Positions 9,706 to 18,761 of a stretch of DNA of 64,000 nucleotides are shown piece after piece. The notes below the pieces were generated by a model. The model did no database searches, was not told the DNA's origin, and worked only from the letters and a program-made list of their open reading frames with translations. The position numbers and the translations under genes are program-made. Each line of letters starts with the position of its first letter. Positions within the stretch are counted from its first letter, which is position 1. Source of the DNA: Paenibacillus sp. DMB5 (GTDB taxonomy: Bacteria; Bacillota; Bacilli; Paenibacillales; Paenibacillaceae). The stretch lies in the NCBI RefSeq assembly GCF_001517085.1, contig NZ_LRAC01000098.1:1-64000 (forward strand), read 5' to 3'.

Positions 9706-9939
9706 ATGCTGCTTGTTTTGTTATGCCTGGCCCTCGCTGTTGTCTGCGTCGCTGTCGATCTTCCCTTAATGAAAGGGCGGCGTAAAGGCCGGGACCGCCT
9801 TGCCTTCGGGCTGTACTGGGCAGCCGGAATTGCTTCAGCAATCTGCGCCCTGCTGCGGGTGAACCTCCCGAGTCCGCTTCTGCTCGTTATTATGATTTAC
9901 AAGCCGTTCAACACTATCGTCGGATCATGGTTTCAATGA
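9706..9939 (+). CDS. Small two-helix membrane protein, GerD-subunit-like
   Basis: A 77-residue protein with two hydrophobic segments (about 1-18 and 34-72) separated by a basic loop (KGRRKGRDR). It begins seven bases after the C-subunit gene, with AAGGAG overlapping that gene's end, so it is the last gene of the receptor operon. Small two-helix proteins encoded with some germinant receptors are called D subunits and modulate the response. Length, topology and position fit, but sequence similarity cannot be checked here. Confidence 0.65.
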   Translation: MLLVLLCLALAVVCVAVDLPLMKGRRKGRDRLAFGLYWAAGIASAICALLRVNLPSPLLLVIMIYKPFNTIVGSWFQ

Positions 9940-9976
9940 CTTTTCAATGATTGACCGGCGTACAGCAGCGTATTTC

Positions 9977-10210
9977 TTAAGCAAATGGGGCATCCGAGAG
10001 CTGGATGCACTGGGTCGGACAGCTGTCTATTGCATCCTGCAGCTCCTCCTGCAGCACTTCCGCGATAGCGGTAACTCCGCGGTTGTTGTCCCCTGCAAAA
10101 ATGACTGAAGCAATTCCGCTGTCATCCAGATCAAAAATATCGGGAGCCGCCGAATTACAGGCACCGCAGGCGATGCATTCCTCCTGATTAACACTGGCGA
10201 ATGTGAACAT
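9977..10210 (-). CDS. Single-cluster 4Fe-4S ferredoxin
   Basis: A 77-residue acidic ferredoxin. The cluster ligands are the three cysteines of CIACGAC near the N-terminus and the first cysteine of CPTQC near the C-terminus, with the AAPDIFDLDDSGIA stretch seen in Bacillus Fer proteins. It carries one electron at low potential to partners such as P450s, desaturases or reductases. The ATG at 10210 is preceded by AAGGAGG about ten bases upstream; a start 11 codons earlier has no ribosome site. It is convergent with the germination operon and monocistronic. Confidence 0.92.
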   Translation of the reverse strand: MFTFASVNQEECIACGACNSAAPDIFDLDDSGIASVIFAGDNNRGVTAIAEVLQEELQDAIDSCPTQCIQLSDAPFA

Positions 10211-10416
10211 TTTCTCAAGCCTCCTTATGACTTGTAAAGGCAAATTAATGTTTTGCCTAGTGGGATGTATATGTAATAAAGCGCTTTATATGCCTGGATA
10301 TACCGGGAACCAGCTGCTCTGACGTTTTTTTGTGACGTCTTTGTTGACGGATCGGATGCATTGCTATACATTTGCCTCAGCAGTAATTTAATTAATGGCC
10401 GGGGTGACAATGTCAG

Positions 10417-10926
10417 ATGACAGACAGCAACAGTTTACGTTATGAGCTAAGACAGATGGAAGAGTACGATGCCAGGGAGATCAGCGGATGGAAATATGAG
10501 CCGCCGTATGACCTTTACAATATGGGGGATGATCCCGCGGGTCTTCAGGAACTGCTGGACGGCAGTTATTATGCTGTTACTATACCAGGGAACCAGCTGG
10601 CCGGTTTTTTCTGTTACGGGGGCAATGCGCGTGTTCCGGGAGGGGCAGAACAAGGCTTGTACAAAGGGGATAATGTGCTGGATATCGGCCTTGGGATGAA
10701 GCCGGAATATACCGGAGCCGGACAAGGAATGGATTTCCTGCGAGCCGGCATTAGTTTTGCAGAGCAGCAGTATGCACCCGGGAAGCTCAGGCTCACGGTA
10801 GCAGCCTTTAATCTGAGAGCAGCAGCCCTGTACCGTAAAGCCGGATTTGAGCTGACCGGGAGCTTTGAAAGAACCGGCGGAGATAACAGTATGGAATTCC
10901 TGGTCATGGAACGGCCTCTATTGTGA
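10417..10926 (+). CDS. GNAT family N-acetyltransferase
   Basis: A 169-residue acetyltransferase of the RimJ/RimL-like branch. The acetyl-CoA loop is the GMKPEYTGAGQGMDFL stretch (about 92-107), followed by RLTVAAFNLRAAALYRKAGF, the usual motif B. The substrate is unknown. It stands alone between the divergent ferredoxin gene and a strong terminator. The ribosome site is weak (GGGGTGA, ten bases upstream). A second ATG seven bases upstream opens only a very short reading frame in another phase. Confidence 0.85.
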   Translation: MTDSNSLRYELRQMEEYDAREISGWKYEPPYDLYNMGDDPAGLQELLDGSYYAVTIPGNQLAGFFCYGGNARVPGGAEQGLYKGDNVLDIGLGMKPEYTGAGQGMDFLRAGISFAEQQYAPGKLRLTVAAFNLRAAALYRKAGFELTGSFERTGGDNSMEFLVMERPLL

Positions 10927-10928
10927 AG

Positions 10929-10955
10929 GGCAGCCCGGTATTGGCTGCTTTTTTT
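10929..10955 (+). terminator. Rho-independent terminator after GNAT gene
   Basis: GCAGCC and GGCTGC form a stem with a seven-base loop, followed by seven T residues. It begins three bases after the stop codon. Confidence 0.85.
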
Positions 10956-11085
10956 CGTGTATACCGAAGGAGGTTCATTAGAGAAGATACCAATCCGGAG
11001 GTAAACTGGAGTATTGGGGCCAATGTCTGCTAGAATAGGGTTATCTGCATTTATGAAGCTGGCATTATACATATTTAAAGGAGAA

Positions 11086-11994
11086 ATGAATGTGAACGAG
11101 AAGCTGAAGCAGGCCTATGAACGGTTAGGTTTATCTGAAAACGTATCCAGGGAAGAGATCAATAAACGCTTCGACCTGCTGCTCAAACGGCGGAAATCGA
11201 AAGCTAAGGATGAGGAGCGCTCGGCGCCGGAGGAGGATTTCCAGGCGTTCAAGTTTATACTGGACACGCTGGACAAGCAGGAGATTGATGAAGCCGAGCA
11301 GCAGCGGCTGGCTAAATACGGGAAGTTCTCCGGTACGGCCAGCAAATGGGAACGGTTCTTCCGCCTGTACCGGACGCATGTCATTGTATCGGTGATCGCG
11401 GTCATTGTGCTTGCCGTTGCCGGAAATGCCATCTATAACAACTGGCAGCACCGGAAGTACCTGGCTTCCCTGCCGCCTCTGGATGCCAAGATTATGTTCC
11501 TGGGTAATTTCGGCGTGCAGGACCCTGACGGCCAGACGGCCGATCTGGATGCCGCTATTATTGCGCAGTATCCGGAGTGGAAACGGGTGGAGAGCAATAT
11601 GATCTACTTGCCAAGAACCGGTGAGGGTGCGGACTCCTTCGATATGAACTATATGCAAAAAGCGGTAGTGGAGCTGGCGGCGAACCATCCTGATATCATT
11701 ATTCTGGATGAAGCTACACTGGAATGGATCGGCGGGCAGGACGGCTTCCAGGATCTGAGCGCCATTGTAGAAAGCGGGAGTGTTGACAAGGATGATCCCC
11801 GCCTGAAGTGGGGAAAAAATCCGGAGAGCGGGCAGGAAGAGCTGTATGGCGTAGATATTACGGACTCCGCTTTTGTCGCCGCATTGCCGGTTAACAAGGC
11901 CGATGACGAGAATATGATCATCGGCGTTCTCGGTGTAGATGAAGCCAAGGATAAAGCCATTCCGTTCATAGAGCATATTGTCGGCGGAAAATAA
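11086..11994 (+). CDS. Membrane protein with J-domain-like N-terminus
   Basis: A 302-residue protein. Residues 1-45 (KLKQAYERLGLSENVSREEI and on) look like the first helices of a J domain but lack an HPD motif. A single membrane segment follows at about 90-112, after a basic FFRLYRTHV stretch. The remaining 190 residues are soluble and probably extracellular. No function is known to me. The start is ambiguous: ATG 11086 is only two bases from AAAGGAG, while GTG 11092 has the better eight-base spacing. A strong bidirectional terminator follows. Confidence 0.75.
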   Translation: MNVNEKLKQAYERLGLSENVSREEINKRFDLLLKRRKSKAKDEERSAPEEDFQAFKFILDTLDKQEIDEAEQQRLAKYGKFSGTASKWERFFRLYRTHVIVSVIAVIVLAVAGNAIYNNWQHRKYLASLPPLDAKIMFLGNFGVQDPDGQTADLDAAIIAQYPEWKRVESNMIYLPRTGEGADSFDMNYMQKAVVELAANHPDIIILDEATLEWIGGQDGFQDLSAIVESGSVDKDDPRLKWGKNPESGQEELYGVDITDSAFVAALPVNKADDENMIIGVLGVDEAKDKAIPFIEHIVGGK

Positions 11995-12000
11995 TAAGAT

Positions 12001-12044
12001 GCTAAAAAACCGTGTCCCCATTAAGGGGTACACGGTTTTTTAGC
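12001..12044. terminator. Bidirectional terminator
   Basis: A 15-bp perfect stem (GCTAAAAAACCGTGT against its complement) extended by CCCC/GGGG gives A-rich and T-rich flanks on either strand. It serves both the upstream membrane protein and the convergent pdxK. Confidence 0.9.
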
Positions 12045-12078
12045 AGAAAATCAAATTCTGTGCCGGTTGGGGCCTGTC

Positions 12079-12891
12079 CTATTTCTCCAGACGGTAACCG
12101 CCGTGGAATACAGGTCCTACATACTGGTTAAAAGCATATCCGCTCCGGATGGCGGCAGAGACGAAGTCTTTAGCCTTGGCTACAGCTTCATGTACCGTCA
12201 GACCGTTCGCCAGCCCGCCTGTGATCGCCGCAGCAAATGTGCAGCCGGCACCGTGGTTGTAAGCAGGCTCAATCTTCGTGGTTTCGAGCACGGTAAATTC
12301 CGAGCCGTCGAAGAAGACATCGATCGCCAGATCGCCGCCGAGGGCCTTACCGCCTTTTACGACGACATTCCTGGTCCCCAGTTTGTGTATCAGGCGGGCT
12401 GCTTCCTTCATATCCTCAAGGGTTGTGAGCTTGCCCAGTCCGGACAGCACCCCGGCTTCGAACAGGTTGGGAGTAGCTACTGTTGCCAGCGGCAGCAGCA
12501 GATCGCGGATTGCATTGGCGCTTTCAGGATTCAATACTTCATCTTCGCCTTTGCAGACCATAACAGGGTCAATGACTACATTTGTCTGCAGGTTGTCTTT
12601 AATCGCTTTTTCAGCGACGTGGACGATTTCGACACTGCCCAGCATGCCTGTCTTCATGGCATCGACCGGACCGCCGGCAAAGACCGTCTTGAGCTGCTCG
12701 GCTACGATTACAGCATCGACCGGGTAAACGTTGTGGTGCCATCCGTTATCCGGGTCCATTGTAACGATAGTGGTTAATGCGCTGAAGCCATAGGTACCAT
12801 ATTCCTCAAAGGTTTTGAGGTCAGCCTGGATGCCTGCGCCACCGCTGGAGTCACTACCGGCTATAGTTAGGGTTTTAACGATTTTTGACAA
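12079..12891 (-). CDS. pdxK: Pyridoxine/pyridoxal/pyridoxamine kinase
   Basis: A 270-residue ribokinase-fold kinase of the ThiD-like PdxK type found in Bacillus. It has [20 protein letters not shown] at the N-terminus, [14 protein letters not shown] in the middle, and the active-site stretch [17 protein letters not shown], plus the QYVGP end typical of this PdxK group. It phosphorylates B6 vitamers in salvage to pyridoxal phosphate. The start is a TTG at 12891, set by AAGGAG eight bases upstream; the in-frame ATG 38 codons earlier has no ribosome site. It differs from true HMP-P kinase ThiD mainly in these signature stretches. Confidence 0.9.
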   Translation of the reverse strand: MSKIVKTLTIAGSDSSGGAGIQADLKTFEEYGTYGFSALTTIVTMDPDNGWHHNVYPVDAVIVAEQLKTVFAGGPVDAMKTGMLGSVEIVHVAEKAIKDNLQTNVVIDPVMVCKGEDEVLNPESANAIRDLLLPLATVATPNLFEAGVLSGLGKLTTLEDMKEAARLIHKLGTRNVVVKGGKALGGDLAIDVFFDGSEFTVLETTKIEPAYNHGAGCTFAAAITGGLANGLTVHEAVAKAKDFVSAAIRSGYAFNQYVGPVFHGGYRLEK

Positions 12892-13045
12892 GGCGAACGT
12901 CTCCTTCTGTATATAAAGTTCTGAAGCACTGATTCTGGTGGAATCATTGTATATTTCCCGCAGAAACGGCTGCCGGCCAAATGGACGGTAGAGCCGTTTC
13001 TGCATGCACTACGATATTATAACAAAAAACACCGCTATCGTCGCC

Positions 13046-13078
13046 AAAAAAGCGCAGCACTATTTATCAGTACTGCGC
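13046..13078 (-). terminator. Terminator of sigma/anti-sigma operon
   Basis: On the minus strand GCGCAGTAC and GTGCTGCGC pair (one G-U) around a nine-base loop and are followed by six T residues. It lies just past the anti-sigma-type gene. Confidence 0.85.
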
Positions 13079-13095
13079 AGCCTGTATATTGTTGT

Positions 13096-14481
13096 CTATT
13101 CCCTGCTGTTGAATCCGGCTAAGGCGGTTTTTATGGCCTTATCGTATTTGAAGCCGCCTTCCCCGCCAGGGCCCATCCAATACACAACCAGGAAGTTGCC
13201 GCCTCTGAAGGCGTGCGGATAAATCCTGGCTCCGCCGTCATAGGTTGTGCGGTTAATCTCCAGTTTCAGCGCTTCAAGCCCTTCAGCACAAGCTTCCACA
13301 CTATCATAAGTATAGATGGACAGGCGGTCCGGAATACTCAGCGGACCCTCATAGTCGATAAGCTCTTCATCCGGCCACACGCCGGCCAGCTCTTTATTGA
13401 ACATATGCTCATCTCCGGGGCCGACTGAAGTCAGCCGGAGGCCTTGCTGCTCAAGAACAGATAACAGGTCACTGGTTGAGTATGGATCAGGATCTGCTTC
13501 CTCTGATTGCAGCCCGGCCTCAGGGAGAATCAGCGCCCCGTTGCTGGCAGCGAAAAAGCCCAGTATGCTCTCCAGTGCTGCATTCTCCGGAATTCCGGAG
13601 GCATGGCGCAGCTCTATTCTTCGGATGAGATAACCCCAGTTTCCCTCCTCATAATAAGCCGCCCCGTCTGCCAGCAGGCCGTCCTTGTCCGGCTGCAGGG
13701 TATAGCGGACAGTACGTCCGTCATCCCCTCCGGTACCCAGCATCTCCCGGCTTTTGAAATCGAGCGGCACGTATACAGGAAAGCCCTGATCCTCTGCCCA
13801 GCCCGCTTTTTCCGGAAAATACAGGCCGATATCGCCGATTGCACAGCCCTGGCAGCTCCAGTTGGTATCGGTGTAGGCTAGTGTCTGCGCCGGATCGGCC
13901 GGGTCCGTGAAGGTTAAGCCATAGGAGCCGTTGGCTCCGATAACCGCAGAGGCCTCCCAGCCGGCAGGCGAGAGCAGCAGGTAGCTGTTTTTGCCGTCAG
14001 CTCCGTAGACCAGTGTCGCCTGCAGCTGGTCTGCCATTTCAGCAGAGAGCGGATAAGTCATGTCCGGCAGGGAAGGAACCGGATTCTTGACTGCCGGGTA
14101 TCCGTCATCCACACTGGGGACGGCAAGCACTGTAACAAGCGGCAGCTGCACCTCTCCGCCGGAAATATCTGGCGAAGGGAAGGACAGTGCAGACGTCTGT
14201 GTGCCGGCTTCTCCGGGATCGGGAGAGTTTTCACCGTTGGAAACTACACCGTGATCCGGCCGGTCGGTGAGGCTGCTGAATCCCCCGCTGCTGTAGCCGA
14301 TCACGAGCATCAGCGCCACTAAAGGCAGCATGGCTGCAGCATATGTCCAGCGGCGGAGCTTCCGCTGAGGCGGATTGTTTAGCCGCCCGTTCACGTTCCG
14401 CTGCAGTTCTTCAGTGAAATGCCTGTCTGCAAACGGCGATTCCTGCAGCCGCTTTTCCCAGTCGTGCGGTAATCTAGCCAT
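13096..14481 (-). CDS. Putative membrane anti-sigma factor
   Basis: A 461-residue protein with a cytoplasmic N-terminus (1-44), one membrane helix (about 45-64) and a long exported part. The exported part begins with a Ser/Pro/Gly-rich linker (about 66-110) and continues as a beta-rich domain. I do not recognise the exported domain. Its start codon overlaps the end of the ECF sigma gene by eight bases, the usual arrangement for a sigma factor and its membrane-bound anti-sigma; the role is inferred from that. The N-terminus (RHFTEELQRNVNGRL) resembles the short sigma-binding tails of such proteins. It ends before a clear terminator. Confidence 0.7.
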   Translation of the reverse strand: MARLPHDWEKRLQESPFADRHFTEELQRNVNGRLNNPPQRKLRRWTYAAAMLPLVALMLVIGYSSGGFSSLTDRPDHGVVSNGENSPDPGEAGTQTSALSFPSPDISGGEVQLPLVTVLAVPSVDDGYPAVKNPVPSLPDMTYPLSAEMADQLQATLVYGADGKNSYLLLSPAGWEASAVIGANGSYGLTFTDPADPAQTLAYTDTNWSCQGCAIGDIGLYFPEKAGWAEDQGFPVYVPLDFKSREMLGTGGDDGRTVRYTLQPDKDGLLADGAAYYEEGNWGYLIRRIELRHASGIPENAALESILGFFAASNGALILPEAGLQSEEADPDPYSTSDLLSVLEQQGLRLTSVGPGDEHMFNKELAGVWPDEELIDYEGPLSIPDRLSIYTYDSVEACAEGLEALKLEINRTTYDGGARIYPHAFRGGNFLVVYWMGPGGEGGFKYDKAIKTALAGFNSRE

Positions 14482-15013
14482 TCCCGTTCAGCTCCTTTTC
14501 CCAGTATTCGCTTGCCTTTTGCCGTGCGCGGTGCAGCCTTGATTTGGCAGCCGACAGGCTGATATTCAGCGTATGGGCCAGCTCTTCCATCGTCATTTCA
14601 TAGTGGGCATGCAGCATCAGAATCTCACGGTATTTCCGGGGTAGCCTTAATAACAGTTGCCAGATTTCACTGCTGAGTGATTCATCCATATAGGCATTTT
14701 CAGCCGAATGTTCTGTACGTGTGCTGTCCGGGGCTGCCTGCAGGGTTACCCTTTTCATAAAGCTGCTGCTGCGGTAGGTATACCAGCGGTTGCGGGTGAT
14801 CCGCAGCAGCCATGTTTTGACGGATGCCTCCCCGCGGAAGGCGTGCATATATTTATATGCCCGGATGAAGGTCTCCTGGGCGATATCGTCGGCAGCACTG
14901 CTGCTGCGCGACAGGAAAAAGGCGTAATTCCATACATCCTCACCATAGGTTTCCATCAGTGTCTGTAATGCGCCAGCGCTCATCGTGGCGACGTTATTCC
15001 GCTCCATTGACAT
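14474..15013 (-). CDS. ECF RNA polymerase sigma factor
   Basis: A 179-residue sigma-70 family ECF factor. Region 2 includes DDIAQETFIRAYKYMHAFRG and the KTWLLRITRNRW stretch. Region 4 includes LPRKYREILMLHAHYEMTMEELA followed by the SAAKSRLHRARQK recognition helix. An ATG 12 codons upstream (15049) is possible, but the candidate promoter at 15041-15067 and the GGGGGG before 15013 favour the shorter form. It is followed by its probable anti-sigma partner with an eight-base overlap. Target genes are unknown; autoregulation is likely. Confidence 0.92.
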   Translation of the reverse strand: MSMERNNVATMSAGALQTLMETYGEDVWNYAFFLSRSSSAADDIAQETFIRAYKYMHAFRGEASVKTWLLRITRNRWYTYRSSSFMKRVTLQAAPDSTRTEHSAENAYMDESLSSEIWQLLLRLPRKYREILMLHAHYEMTMEELAHTLNISLSAAKSRLHRARQKASEYWEKELNGNG

Positions 15014-15040
15014 GCCTTGCCCCCCAGTCTCAATAACATT

Positions 15041-15067
15041 GACCCTCATGCATCAGGAAAAGTTGCT
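15041..15067 (-). promoter_or_regulatory. Candidate ECF-type autoregulated promoter
   Basis: On the minus strand GCAACTTTT (around 15066-15058) resembles the AAC-centred ECF -35, and GGTC (15044-15041) lies 17 bases after the AAC, close to the CGTC-type -10. This would start the sigma transcript about 20-25 bases before the ATG at 15013. Inferred from motif spacing only. Confidence 0.4.
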
Positions 15068-15235
15068 TTTTGAAGGAAATTTTTTTGCCTGGCCCATTCA
15101 CCCGGTCCATTCAATAGAGGATACCGGCGGAATCCGGCAGCAGCATAGGTAGGAACAGGGTTGCAGAACGGGAGGGCTGCATATCCATATAGGAGCACCA
15201 ATGTGGTTGACAGTACAACCGGTCAGGAGGACATG

Positions 15236-16363
15236 ATGATAGAAATCAGCTTATGTATGATTGTCCGCAATGAAGAAAACAGCCTGCCCCGCTGCCTTTC
15301 TACAGTCTCCGCGATTGCCGACGAGATCATTATTGTGGATACAGGCTCTACCGACGGTACAAAGGCTGCCGCTTCGGCTTTCGGGGCGGTCCTTTATGAT
15401 TTTACCTGGATTGACGATTTCTCCGCTGCCCGTAATTTTGCCTTCAGCAAAGCTACCAAAGAGTACATCCTCTGGCTTGACGCCGACGATTATCTTAAAG
15501 AAGAGGATCAGCAGCGGTTTATACGGCTGAAGAGCAATATGCCGGAGGGGATAGACAGCGTAAATATGCAATATAATCTGGGCTTTGATGCAGCCGGGAA
15601 TGTTACCGCTTCGCTGCGCCGCAACCGTCTGGTCCGCCGCAGCTGCAATTTCAAATGGATCGGACCGGTGCATGAGTATCTGGAGGTGTACGGGCCATCG
15701 CTCAGCAGTGACGTCTGTATTACGCATGAAAAAGACAAAGCATACACCGACCGCAATCTGCGGATTTACCAGAAACGGGCGGCAGCCGGAGAACAGTTCA
15801 CCCCGCGCGACCAGTACTATTTTGCTAATGAGCTGCGTGACCATGGAAGGTTTGAAGAGGCCTCCGGCTATTATGAGCAGTTTCTGGACGGAGGGAGAGG
15901 CTGGGTAGAGGATAATATTCAGGCCTGCCTGAAGCTGGCAGAATGCCGGGAACGGTTAGGAGAGCAGGGAGCCGCCTTCGCCGCACTCTGCAGGACGCTG
16001 CAGTATGACCAGCCGCGTGCGGAGTTCTGCTGCAGGCTTGGTGCCTGGCATCTGGATAAGGGCCAGCTGCAAACGGCGGCTTACTGGTATGAGCTGGCGG
16101 TCATGCTGCCCCGGAACAGGGAATCTATGGCTATCAGGAATGAAGCCTATTCGACCTGGCTGCCCCATCTCCAGCTGGCCTTGTGTTATGACCGGTTGGG
16201 ACAGCATGAAAAAGCCAATCAATATAATGAAACAGCTCTGTTGTTCCATCCGACACATCCCAGCATGTTATATAACCGCAATTATTTTCAGAACCTGCTC
16301 GGAGACCGTTATATCCGGCTGCAGTCCCCGGAAGCAGCAGAAGATGGTCCTGCATCGCCGTAA
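15236..16363 (+). CDS. Family 2 glycosyltransferase with TPR-like tail
   Basis: A 375-residue protein. Residues 1-200 are a GT-A domain of the SunT-like GT2 group, with SLCMIVRNEENSLPRCL at the start, IIIVDTGSTDGT, and the metal-binding WLDADD (near residue 80). Residues 200-350 are helical repeats of TPR type (EASGYYEQFLDGG, LQTAAYWYELAVML). Such proteins transfer sugars to proteins or cell-surface components; the acceptor here is unknown. Of two adjacent ATGs, the second (15236) has the better five-base spacing from AGGAGG. It converges on another glycosyltransferase gene, and the two may serve the same surface glycan. Confidence 0.88.
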   Translation: MIEISLCMIVRNEENSLPRCLSTVSAIADEIIIVDTGSTDGTKAAASAFGAVLYDFTWIDDFSAARNFAFSKATKEYILWLDADDYLKEEDQQRFIRLKSNMPEGIDSVNMQYNLGFDAAGNVTASLRRNRLVRRSCNFKWIGPVHEYLEVYGPSLSSDVCITHEKDKAYTDRNLRIYQKRAAAGEQFTPRDQYYFANELRDHGRFEEASGYYEQFLDGGRGWVEDNIQACLKLAECRERLGEQGAAFAALCRTLQYDQPRAEFCCRLGAWHLDKGQLQTAAYWYELAVMLPRNRESMAIRNEAYSTWLPHLQLALCYDRLGQHEKANQYNETALLFHPTHPSMLYNRNYFQNLLGDRYIRLQSPEAAEDGPASP

Positions 16364-16410
16364 GACTGATAAACAGGTGTGCCAGAATAACCTGCCGATT
16401 TCAAACAAAA

Positions 16411-16457
16411 GGACAGCAGCACACCGCCGGTTTCCGATGTGCTGCCGTCCTTTTATT
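16411..16457. terminator. Shared terminator between two glycosyltransferase genes
   Basis: GGACAGCAGCAC pairs with GTGCTGCCGTCC (one mismatch) across a 16-base loop, followed by TTTTATT on the plus strand and TTTTG on the minus strand. It lies between the convergent genes. Confidence 0.75.
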
Positions 16458-17487
16458 ATGCCAAAAAATTTAGAATGGTCTGTTCCAGCTTCCGGACGCT
16501 GTTCGCCCAGGTCCAGCTGTTCGAGTCTGCTTCACCCTGGGAGGCCAGCCTGACTCTGAGCACATGATCCTGCACCAGCCGGATCACGTCTCCGGCCAGC
16601 CGGTTTTCATAGCGGAAGGAGAGCAGGCAGTTTTGTTCATGTCTGGCATACTCCATATTTCCCCCGGAATACACGGTTGCCAGCGCCGCACCGCAGCGCA
16701 TGGCTTCCAGCCCCGGCAGGGAGCCGCTGTCAAATATGCTGGAGCTGACAAAAATATCCGCACCGTTATAATGATAATTCAGCTCTTCATCGTTAAGCGG
16801 GGTGAAGAAGCGGTATTTGCCGCTGGCTTTCAGCTGCTGCAGGGACTCCGAGGTGTAGAATTCATCCGGCGGGCTGATGAAATTGACAGTAACATGCGGC
16901 AGATTCTGTTTGACGATATCTAACTGCTGAATGAGATAATCCTGCTCACGGTGCCAGGAAAATCCGTTCTCGACCTTGCGGAGAATGGCTGTAATATTCA
17001 TGGGCTCCTGCAGCTTGTGGCGGATATGCTGGTTACGGAAAATAGTACTGATGCCGACCGGAACCATGCTTGCTGTTATCCCGTGGTTAAGTGCAATAAT
17101 ATCCCGTTGCCATTTCGACAGCACAATCAGCCTTGGCGTGGTATTATAACTGGGAAATGAGACATGATTTTCAGGCAGGAACAGAGGTTCATAGCATAAC
17201 GACAGGCGGACATGAAGCCCTTTGCCGCTCTGGCTTGCCGCCTCGGAGACCGGCACCGTAGTATAAAAGTTGGATACGATAACATCGCTGAAGGGAAAGT
17301 CGGATTCCCGGAGCACAGTATGGTCGGTACGGTGCAGGGCCGAATGAATCTCGTATGAAACATCACCGTGGATAGGCATGACAATAACAACCTGGTGGCC
17401 CATCGCAGTCAGACCATTGGTGAGTTCCACCAGCATCCGTTGCGCTCCGCCATGGCATAAGGTAAGAATGGGGAATGTGAACCTCAT
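16456..17487 (-). CDS. GT-B fold glycosyltransferase (family 4 type)
   Basis: A 343-residue GT-B glycosyltransferase. The N-terminal domain has LTLCHGGAQRMLVELTNGL, the gene-family start with a glycine-rich acceptor loop. The C-terminal donor domain has GADIFVSSSIFDSGSLPGLE followed by AMRCGAALAT, the usual EX7E-like region of GT4 enzymes. The sugar donor and acceptor are unknown. The ATG at 17487 is directly preceded by a GTG that could also be used; the ribosome site is AGGGAAG. It is convergent with the GT2/TPR gene and shares its terminator. Confidence 0.85.
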   Translation of the reverse strand: MRFTFPILTLCHGGAQRMLVELTNGLTAMGHQVVIVMPIHGDVSYEIHSALHRTDHTVLRESDFPFSDVIVSNFYTTVPVSEAASQSGKGLHVRLSLCYEPLFLPENHVSFPSYNTTPRLIVLSKWQRDIIALNHGITASMVPVGISTIFRNQHIRHKLQEPMNITAILRKVENGFSWHREQDYLIQQLDIVKQNLPHVTVNFISPPDEFYTSESLQQLKASGKYRFFTPLNDEELNYHYNGADIFVSSSIFDSGSLPGLEAMRCGAALATVYSGGNMEYARHEQNCLLSFRYENRLAGDVIRLVQDHVLRVRLASQGEADSNSWTWANSVRKLEQTILNFLA

Positions 17488-17601
17488 CACTGATCTCTTC
17501 CCTTCCTGTGTAGCGCTGCATTGGCATTCATGCTATGTTATAGCATTTTATTCAGCAGGCAGGGAAAAGTACGTTATTTGGTCAGGTGTCTAAATGGAAC
17601 G

Positions 17602-17794
17602 AAGGAAGGCTGGATCAATCTCATGGATATGTGGAGACGGCGGATCGAGAAATGGAAGGGTACAGCTGGAGTATTCAAAAAATCCTGATCGTGCGGCAGA
17701 GCATTACGCCTACCACACCGGTCAGATTGTGTACGCCTCAAGATGGCTGGTGGATGATGATGAGCACCTGCTGGCCTGGAAGCACTACACTTGA
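17602..17794 (+). pseudogene. Possible DinB/DUF1572-like gene remnant
   Basis: This 315-bp space between two minus-strand genes holds no intact gene. On the plus strand one frame reads KEGWINLMDMWRRRIEKWKG from 17602 and another reads RAAEHYAYHTGQIVYASRW up to a TGA at 17792. The second resembles the metal-ligand region near the C-terminus of DinB-like DUF1572 proteins, where an AHYAYHVGQIV-like motif is usual. The frames change near a run of six A residues. No plausible N-terminus is present upstream, so this would be a 3' fragment. It may be chance. Confidence 0.3.
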
Positions 17795-17805
17795 AGCTTA
17801 CAGCA

Positions 17806-18641
17806 CTAGCTGCGCAGGCTGTGCAGCAGGGCAACCGTTTCGTTAAATACCGGCAGTGTGATCTCCTCCAGTGACACATCAAGCATTGGCTTGCGTGCCT
17901 GAAGCTTCCGGAAGAAGTCAGCCGTGTGGAACAGCCCGCCGCCCGGAACGCCATGGCGGTACCCCTCGCTGCCCGCATAAATGTCCTTCAGATGAGCGAG
18001 AATGATCCGGTCACCGAACAGGTCGAGGGAGCTGTCCACAATCTCATCCTGACGGCTGACATCCTGTCCAATCAGATTGCAGGGGTCGAATACGACGCCG
18101 ATGTTGCTGGAAGGCACTTCATCCAGAATGCGGCGCATGTGCTGCGGAGAAGCAAGGGTGTGCGTGCTGACGCCTTCGATACCGACGAATACACCCCATT
18201 TTTCCGCTTCTTCGGCCAGTTCCTCCAGAGTAGACCTAAACGTCTGCCAGCCGATTTCCTCATAGCGTTCCGGATCAGCCGCTGATAGGTGGTTAAGCCT
18301 CCGCTTTCGGTGGCTACCATGGGTGCCCCGAATTGCTTGGCGAAGCGCAGATGCTCCTTGAAGCGGTTAATCTCAGCCCTGCGTATTGCCGGGTCCGGGT
18401 TAATCGGGTCAATGTAGCAGCCGAGCACGCCGATTCGGATGCCCGCCTTGTCGAATTTTTCACCGATATAATTAGCCAGCGCGGGGCTGAACTTGCCCGG
18501 AGAAAGATCAATATCCTGTATAGCTTTGGTCAAGGCGAGCTGCACGAAGTCAATGTCATGAGCCTGCAGAGTGGAAACCAGTGTGTCTAGGGGCAGGCAA
18601 CCTGCCGTATGGGCCAAAGTTCCGAAGCGAATGGGTAACAT
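17806..18641 (-). pseudogene. Sugar phosphate isomerase/epimerase, frameshifted
   Basis: Two reading frames together encode a xylose-isomerase-like TIM barrel (AP endonuclease 2 fold) of 278 residues. The first begins MLPIRFGTLAHTAG and runs to VATESGG; the second continues LNHLSAADPERYEEIGW, then VGIEGVSTHTLASP and VVFDPCNLIG, and ends at 17806. One missing base near 18298 (in AAGCCTCC on the plus strand) separates them, and adding one base gives a length divisible by three. The AAAAGGAG site directly abuts the ATG at 18641, so the true start might be a downstream ATT at 18632. Substrate is unknown. It is either a recent pseudogene or a sequence error. Confidence 0.8.
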
Positions 18642-18761
18642 CTCCTTTTATTATAATTAATGCGTATACCTATTAATAATAATTACGCTTTCATATACTT
18701 GCAACTTCTAACCCGCGATAGATAGCACGGATTAGGGTAATTGACAGTAGGAGGGATTGAT

